From the NCBI GenBank assembly GCA_037893225.1, contig JAZGUH010000199.1:2356001-2420000 (forward strand): a DNA stretch of 64,000 bases. Direction: 5' to 3'. The DNA is from Hippasteria phrygiana. Taxonomy: Eukaryota > Echinodermata > Asteroidea > Valvatida > Goniasteridae. The translations under genes and the position numbers were made by a program. Of this stretch, positions 60,071 to 64,000 are shown piece after piece. Below the pieces are notes generated by a model that worked only from the letters and a program-made list of their open reading frames with translations, was not told the origin of the DNA and made no database searches. Each line of letters begins with the position of its first letter. Position 1 is the stretch's first letter.

Positions 60071-60258
60071 TCTACAGATGCTGCAGAATTTCTGCAGAAT
60101 TGCTGCAGAATGCTGCAGAATTGCTGCAGAATTGCTGCAGAATGCTGCAGAATTGCTGCAGAATGCTGCAGAATTGCTGCAGAATAAAGCAGAATTGCTG
60201 CAGAATAAAGCTGAATAAAGCAGAATGCTGTAGAATAAAGCAGAATACCCTAGAAGCA
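60071..60258. repeat. CTGCAGAAT array (10/11-bp units)
   Basis: Alternating GCTGCAGAATT and GCTGCAGAAT units, decaying into agcagaataaa; ends 220 bp before the exon at 60480. Every unit contains a CTGCAG palindrome. Confidence 0.95.
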
Positions 60259-60479
60259 AGCATAGACTATGCAATGCTATGGAGTGCTGCAGAATACGTC
60301 AGAGCAATCAGACTCTGTAGTATTCTGCAGACTTCCATTTACCAAAGCATACCTAAGGTCTAGTTCATACTTTCATGCCGTTGTCGTCCATTACCCTAAC
60401 AAATTTACTTTGTTCTCCAAAGTTGTATAAACCGGTCTTTAATACTGTAGAAGTGAATGAAGAGTTGTCTTCTTTTCAG

Positions 60480-60671
60480 GTGTACAAGCAAAAGCTGTAC
60501 GGCCCCAAAAATGTCTGGATGATCATTGGCTGGTACCCGGATGAGTGGTACAAGACGCCCGACCCTAAGATCAACTGCACGGCCGAGCAGCTCATGGAAG
60601 CTCTGCAGTATCACATCACCACCGAGGCGCTGATCCTCAAACCAGACGATACGCCCTCCATTTCAGGAATG
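60480..60671 (+). CDS. GABBR1: GABA-B receptor subunit 1-like, internal exon (lobe 2, GWY motif)
   Basis: Internal exon of 64 codons, phase 0/0, 1.06 kb after the previous exon. The acceptor is tcttttcag (ends 60479) and the donor GTGAGT (60672-60677). It encodes VYKQKLYGPKNVW..IGWYPDEW and INCTAEQL...HITTEALIL...SISGM. The Trp of GWY (codon 60531-60533) corresponds to Trp278 of human 1b, which stacks on the ligand; N-C-T is a conserved glycosylation sequon. The open frame continues after the GT donor only to a TAA at 60690, so splicing is required. The following exon (rest of lobe 2 with the Glu349-equivalent contact, then the seven-helix domain) is not found before 64000. Confidence 0.94.
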
Positions 60672-60743
60672 GTGAGTGATATTTCGTTTTAAGTACGAGA
60701 CTCTTCATAGCCAGGTGACAATTTGAATGGTTCTGATTATTAA

Positions 60744-61050
60744 ACCCCTTGTGTCCGGCTGTTATTGATGGGGGATGGTACGCCTAGGACGGGCTGTGCA
60801 GCCAAGCGTAAATGCAAACAATAGCCACCACACTGATTAGAGTGGTCCTATTCATTGCACTTGGAGCCCCCTTTCATGTGAATGAAAGCTTTGTTTGAAA
60901 AAAGCTCCATCGCTTCATTACACTCCCATTCAAGAACAATATAGTTGAAACCTGAATGGATTGAGTATGTCCAGGAATGTGCATATAGACAACAACCAGC
61001 CAGGTGGTCTTTTTTAAACTGTGGCTACGGCCGTCGTCCGTTCATAATGG
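60744..61050 (-). mobile_element. family A subgroup MITE, 72 bp after an exon
   Basis: Starts after TTAAA with ccccttgtgtccggctg, ends cgtccgttcataatgg followed by TTAG. Lies just downstream of the 60671 splice donor. Confidence 0.8.
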
Positions 61051-61306
61051 TTAGCAGAAAAGTTGTACTTAGCATTTTTTTGTTTGGCTTTATGCTATCA
61101 TTTGCAGTATTTTATGGTCGGGTTGTACCAAGATTTTTAAGCAAAATGTTCGTTGTGAAGTTAAGCTCTTGCTTACTGCTTACAATCTCTGTGAAATAGA
61201 CAGGTCCCATAAGCAGAAAATTGTATGCAAAGCAACTCTATGTAATGAACCCAGTGCCGGATGTTATTGCACTGCAAAGCACATGATTTTCTGCCAACAG
61301 ACTATT

Positions 61307-61599
61307 GGGTCATTCTATAAATATTATTTATAGAATGACCAAAAAAGGGATCCAATTTTGGTGTCCCTGTTACATCCGACGTGTATAAGATTTTGCAATT
61401 CATGACACTATTCTTTAATGCCTTCTATCTCCAAGAGTGATTATGTAAAGCAAAGTACCTGCCAAACAAGTACAAAAAAATAGTGTGAAGTGAATTTTAG
61501 TAATACTTGATGGGAAATTACACAGGTCAGGTGTAACAGGGACACCAACAAAATGTCGCACTTTTAGACCCCAAATTTATAGAATGTATAGAATGACCC
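61307..61599. mobile_element. 293-bp inverted-repeat element
   Basis: Termini GGGTCATTCTATAAAT and ATTTATAGAATG(tatagaatg)ACCC, with TATT on both sides. Inner arms (ttggtgtccctgttac and gtaacagggacacca-like) extend the complementarity; it would form a long hairpin. Confidence 0.8.
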
Positions 61600-61908
61600 T
61601 ATTTGTTTATTTAAGTGAGTAGTAAGCTTGCTAACTTTAGAAGCACAATTTGCTCTTTTAAATCGGGTCGCTTTTCACTTGTAAGTGTTAGCATGACTTG
61701 ACTATAAAAAACACATTAGCGAAATTTGCCTACTATAGTAGACAAATTTCAAAACAAAACAAAAATGTCAAAACTGCGAAGATACATTTTGAGAAGGGAC
61801 ACCTTTTTTATTATTTTTCTATTTCATAACATGAAACTAGGGCGCCCTTAAAACAATGTTTTTATTAAAATCAGTGGCCTTTCATCATTAGTTTCCCTTG
61901 TCCAAACT

Positions 61909-62200
61909 TTCAGGCACTCTACTCGCTTGGCTGTCTTATCACATCCTATCACTGTTGTTTCAAAGGCGAGTACTGTCAGATACTCTTAAAAGTTGTTTTT
62001 TTCTCGTACTGCCTCGCTTTGGAACGCCTTACGTGTAACCTGCTTCCCTTCCACTTTAAATCTTTCACAGTTCAAACGAAATGTGAATAGATTTCTTCTA
62101 TCCTTGTGATTTCTGTCTTTTCTTGTCTTTTATAGCCCACACCTTGAGTGGCCTTTTGGTCTTGTGTCGGGCGATACCCAGCATGAATCTCAGGTAGATT
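61909..62200 (+). pseudogene. non-LTR retrotransposon ORF2 C-terminus and 3' UTR
   Basis: The frame from 61909 reads RHSTRLAVLSHPITVVSKA..., an in-frame TAA at 61987-61989, then FFSRTASLWNAL and LSQFKRNVNRFLLSL, stop at 62107-62109. This is the same LINE C-terminal signature as at 5416 and 29985 but from a diverged family. The 3' UTR contains accttgagtggccttttgg. Dead by truncation and the in-frame stop. Confidence 0.8.
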
Positions 62201-62285
62201 AGATATCTGAGAACACCTTGCAAACACCTCACAGAATACCAGACGTTTTTTTTTTTTTTTTTTACTAAAGACTAGTCCGTATAAA

Positions 62286-62738
62286 TTGCCTGGAAGTGAT
62301 CAAAGTGCATGGACCAACACGGCTTCGTGGTTTTGTAACAACCAACAGAAGAATCTCAGCCAATATACCTTGCAACGGCAACAACAAAACCAAAGACAAA
62401 AATCTGTCGCCGTGGCTTTCTTGCTAATCACCCTCCTTGTTTGTCTTTACACGGCGCGTTTTAATAACGCGCTGGCCGCGACACGAGCAATTACCTTGGA
62501 AGTCGTCGCTGTTTCCGGACCCACAGCAAATTTATCAGCCAAACTTCAAGCCAGGGTTACATCTAGTAATTACCGCCTTGTTCGGCAGTGCCGGGATATA
62601 CATGTATCTGATCAGCGATCGGCACACCGAGACATGTTGCCGACCTTTGCATCCACATTAGTTTTGGATATTGAAACAAAATTTGACGCACAATCAGCGA
62701 AACAATGTTTTCCCGTCTTTTATTTAGATTTCGTGTAA
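62286..62738 (+). CDS. hypothetical ORF, 150 codons, doubtful
   Basis: The longest non-repetitive ORF in the last intron. It starts MPGSDQSAWT, has a Gln-rich stretch (residues about 20-37) and one hydrophobic segment (residues about 41-56, VAVAFLLITLLVCLYT) that could be a signal anchor. No known domain, no Kozak support (context gcctgg is mediocre), no splice partner. It lies right after a LINE 3' UTR and a poly-T. Most likely chance. Confidence 0.12.
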   Translation: MPGSDQSAWTNTASWFCNNQQKNLSQYTLQRQQQNQRQKSVAVAFLLITLLVCLYTARFNNALAATRAITLEVVAVSGPTANLSAKLQARVTSSNYRLVRQCRDIHVSDQRSAHRDMLPTFASTLVLDIETKFDAQSAKQCFPVFYLDFV

Positions 62739-63189
62739 AGTTTGAGAAACGCATTTTGAATTGTGGCTTTTGGGGGGGGGGGTGGGATATGTTCAATGAT
62801 TTCTGAGAATAACGAGTATTACTCTAAGCTGGTCAGTTACTTGAGCTCTTAATAATAAATGGATTTCTCCCACGAGTGAATTTATGGAAGATAACTGAAT
62901 TTTTGAACGAAAAAGGCACTGAACCACACTGTAGTGTGCACTCTAATCTGGTCCTCCTGAAATATATTATGTGCTAAGTGCGAGGATTGATAAACATTAA
63001 CCGTAAGTCTCTAACTATCCCAAATCCTCCAATTCTAATACGATTTTGCAGTACCCTAGGGAATTAGGGTTAAAAGTATAGAAATTAGGAGCATCCCACT
63101 ACTAATTTAAAATTAGAAACTAATCAAATTTGTTACTTATCATCAGTCATTTTTTTTGGTAGATTGTCTCATTGGAAAGACCATAATTT

Positions 63190-63395
63190 ACCTACCCCCA
63201 TAATTTACCTACCATAATTTACCTACCCCCATAATTTACCTACCATAATTTACCTACCATAAGTTACCAACCATAAGTTACCAACCATAAGTTACCTACC
63301 ATAAGTTACCTACCATAAGTTACCTACCATAAGTTACCTACCATAAGTAACCTACCATAAGTTACCTACCATAAGTTACCTACCATAATTTACCC
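63190..63395. repeat. 14-bp minisatellite (CATAAGTTACCTAC)
   Basis: About 14 units, the early ones with aattt instead of aagtt. Confidence 0.95.
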
Positions 63396-63837
63396 AATTC
63401 AATTTGAAAATTGTTTTTTCAGGGTGACGCAAATAAAACATGAACATAGCAGCTTCCAAACTTTACAAAATTGGGAAAACTAACAAAGTCTACTAGATAT
63501 TTTAAAAATTGGGGGGAAAAGGTAATAAATTCTACTTTATATTAAAAATGTTTACAAGATATAACTATACAAAATACAGCCCGTCAAACCCTGATGTTGA
63601 ACACATCTAGTAGAGTTGGTAATCTGATGAATATTTTATTTCTATTTTTATGAACTTCGTAGGATCAAAAGTTCAAAACGTCATAACGTATATTACAGGT
63701 TATTCCAGTTGGCAGGCAGTTTGTAGCAGTATGCTATTTTTTCATTTAAATAATTATTACCCGTACTTTTGAAACACTTTCAGTCAAATGAAATTTTTTC
63801 TCCTCAAATTATGTTCTAAAACACCACCCCCGTCTTC

Positions 63838-64000
63838 AAAATCCCATCCCACCCCACCTCCACCTCTACCCCCTCCACCTCTATCCCCTCCACCTCTACC
63901 CCCTCCACCTCTACCCCCTCCACCTCTACCCCCTCCACACCCCTCCACCTCTACCCCCTCCACACCCCTCCACCTCTACCCCCTCCACACCCCTCCCCCC
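63838..64000. repeat. 15-bp C-rich minisatellite (CTCTACCCCCTCCAC), runs off the window
   Basis: About ten units, purely pyrimidine apart from A; continues past the window end. Confidence 0.95.

Larger units (their letters stand above)
59423..60479 (+). other. GABBR1-like intron, 1.06 kb, two tandem arrays
   Basis: GT-AG intron mostly occupied by a roughly 100-111 bp tandem repeat (59687-59990) and a CTGCAGAAT array (60071-60258). An A-rich tract lies near 59596-59640. Confidence 0.9.
60672..64000 (+). other. start of next GABBR1-like intron (no exon recognised)
   Basis: Follows a GTGAGT donor. Holds a TTAA MITE, a 293-bp inverted-repeat element, a LINE 3' end and two minisatellites. The expected next exon of the ligand-binding domain was looked for in all + frames and not seen, so this intron probably extends beyond the window. 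Confidence 0.7.

Overview
The window looks like nuclear DNA of an animal, most likely a marine invertebrate. It is AT-rich, almost without long ORFs, crowded with short non-autonomous transposons, SINE-like tRNA-derived repeats, LINE 3' ends, minisatellites and long poly-G/poly-C runs. The only convincing host gene is a GABA-B receptor subunit 1 (GABBR1-type) with large introns. Shared repeats and the vertebrate-like receptor suggest a deuterostome, possibly an echinoderm, but the species cannot be fixed from sequence alone. There is no bacterial gene organisation, no CRISPR array and no rRNA. || Gene content: four consecutive phase-0 exons on the + strand (42786-42920, 44949-45119, 59255-59422, 60480-60671; 45+57+56+64 = 222 codons) encode a continuous part of the extracellular Venus-flytrap domain. 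All have canonical AG acceptors and GT donors. The five orthosteric GABA contacts expected in this stretch (two Ser, His, Tyr, Trp) are present. The first exons (signal peptide, start of lobe 1) and the last ones (rest of lobe 2, seven-helix domain, tail) are not in the window. Positions 1-42785 are therefore upstream intron or intergenic DNA, and 60672-64000 is the beginning of the next intron. || Layout: 0.3-2.1 kb, first copy of dispersed repeat R1. 3.4-4.15 kb, two TTAA-flanked MITEs. 4.7-5.6 kb, minisatellite and minus-strand LINE end. 6.9-7.25 kb, first 'GTCCNCG' module cluster. 7.8-8.3 kb, hAT MITE. 10.0-10.6 kb, two adjoining TTAA MITEs. 11.4-15.0 kb, second R1 copy split by a 2.85-kb hAT-like element carrying GGCCTC arrays, itself split by a TTAA MITE containing a GC-rich palindrome. 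15.7-16.2 kb, tRNA-like sequence split by a hAT MITE with perfect 8-bp duplication. 17.3-17.55 kb, 21-bp minisatellite. 18.6-36.9 kb, scattered MITEs, SINEs, LINE ends and a TTGGGG array at 27.2 kb. 37.66-40.2 kb, an unusual 2.5-kb repeat block with twelve paired CRE-like palindromes and a Helitron-like 3' end. 42.8-60.7 kb, receptor exons and repeat-filled introns. 61-64 kb, another inverted-repeat element, a LINE end and two minisatellites. || No operon logic applies: the receptor is the only gene, and the repeats matter mainly as insertions near its splice sites (hAT MITE ending about 24 bp before exon 44949-45119; TTAA MITE starting about 70 bp after exon 60480-60671; hexanucleotide repeat about 30 bp after the 42920 donor).
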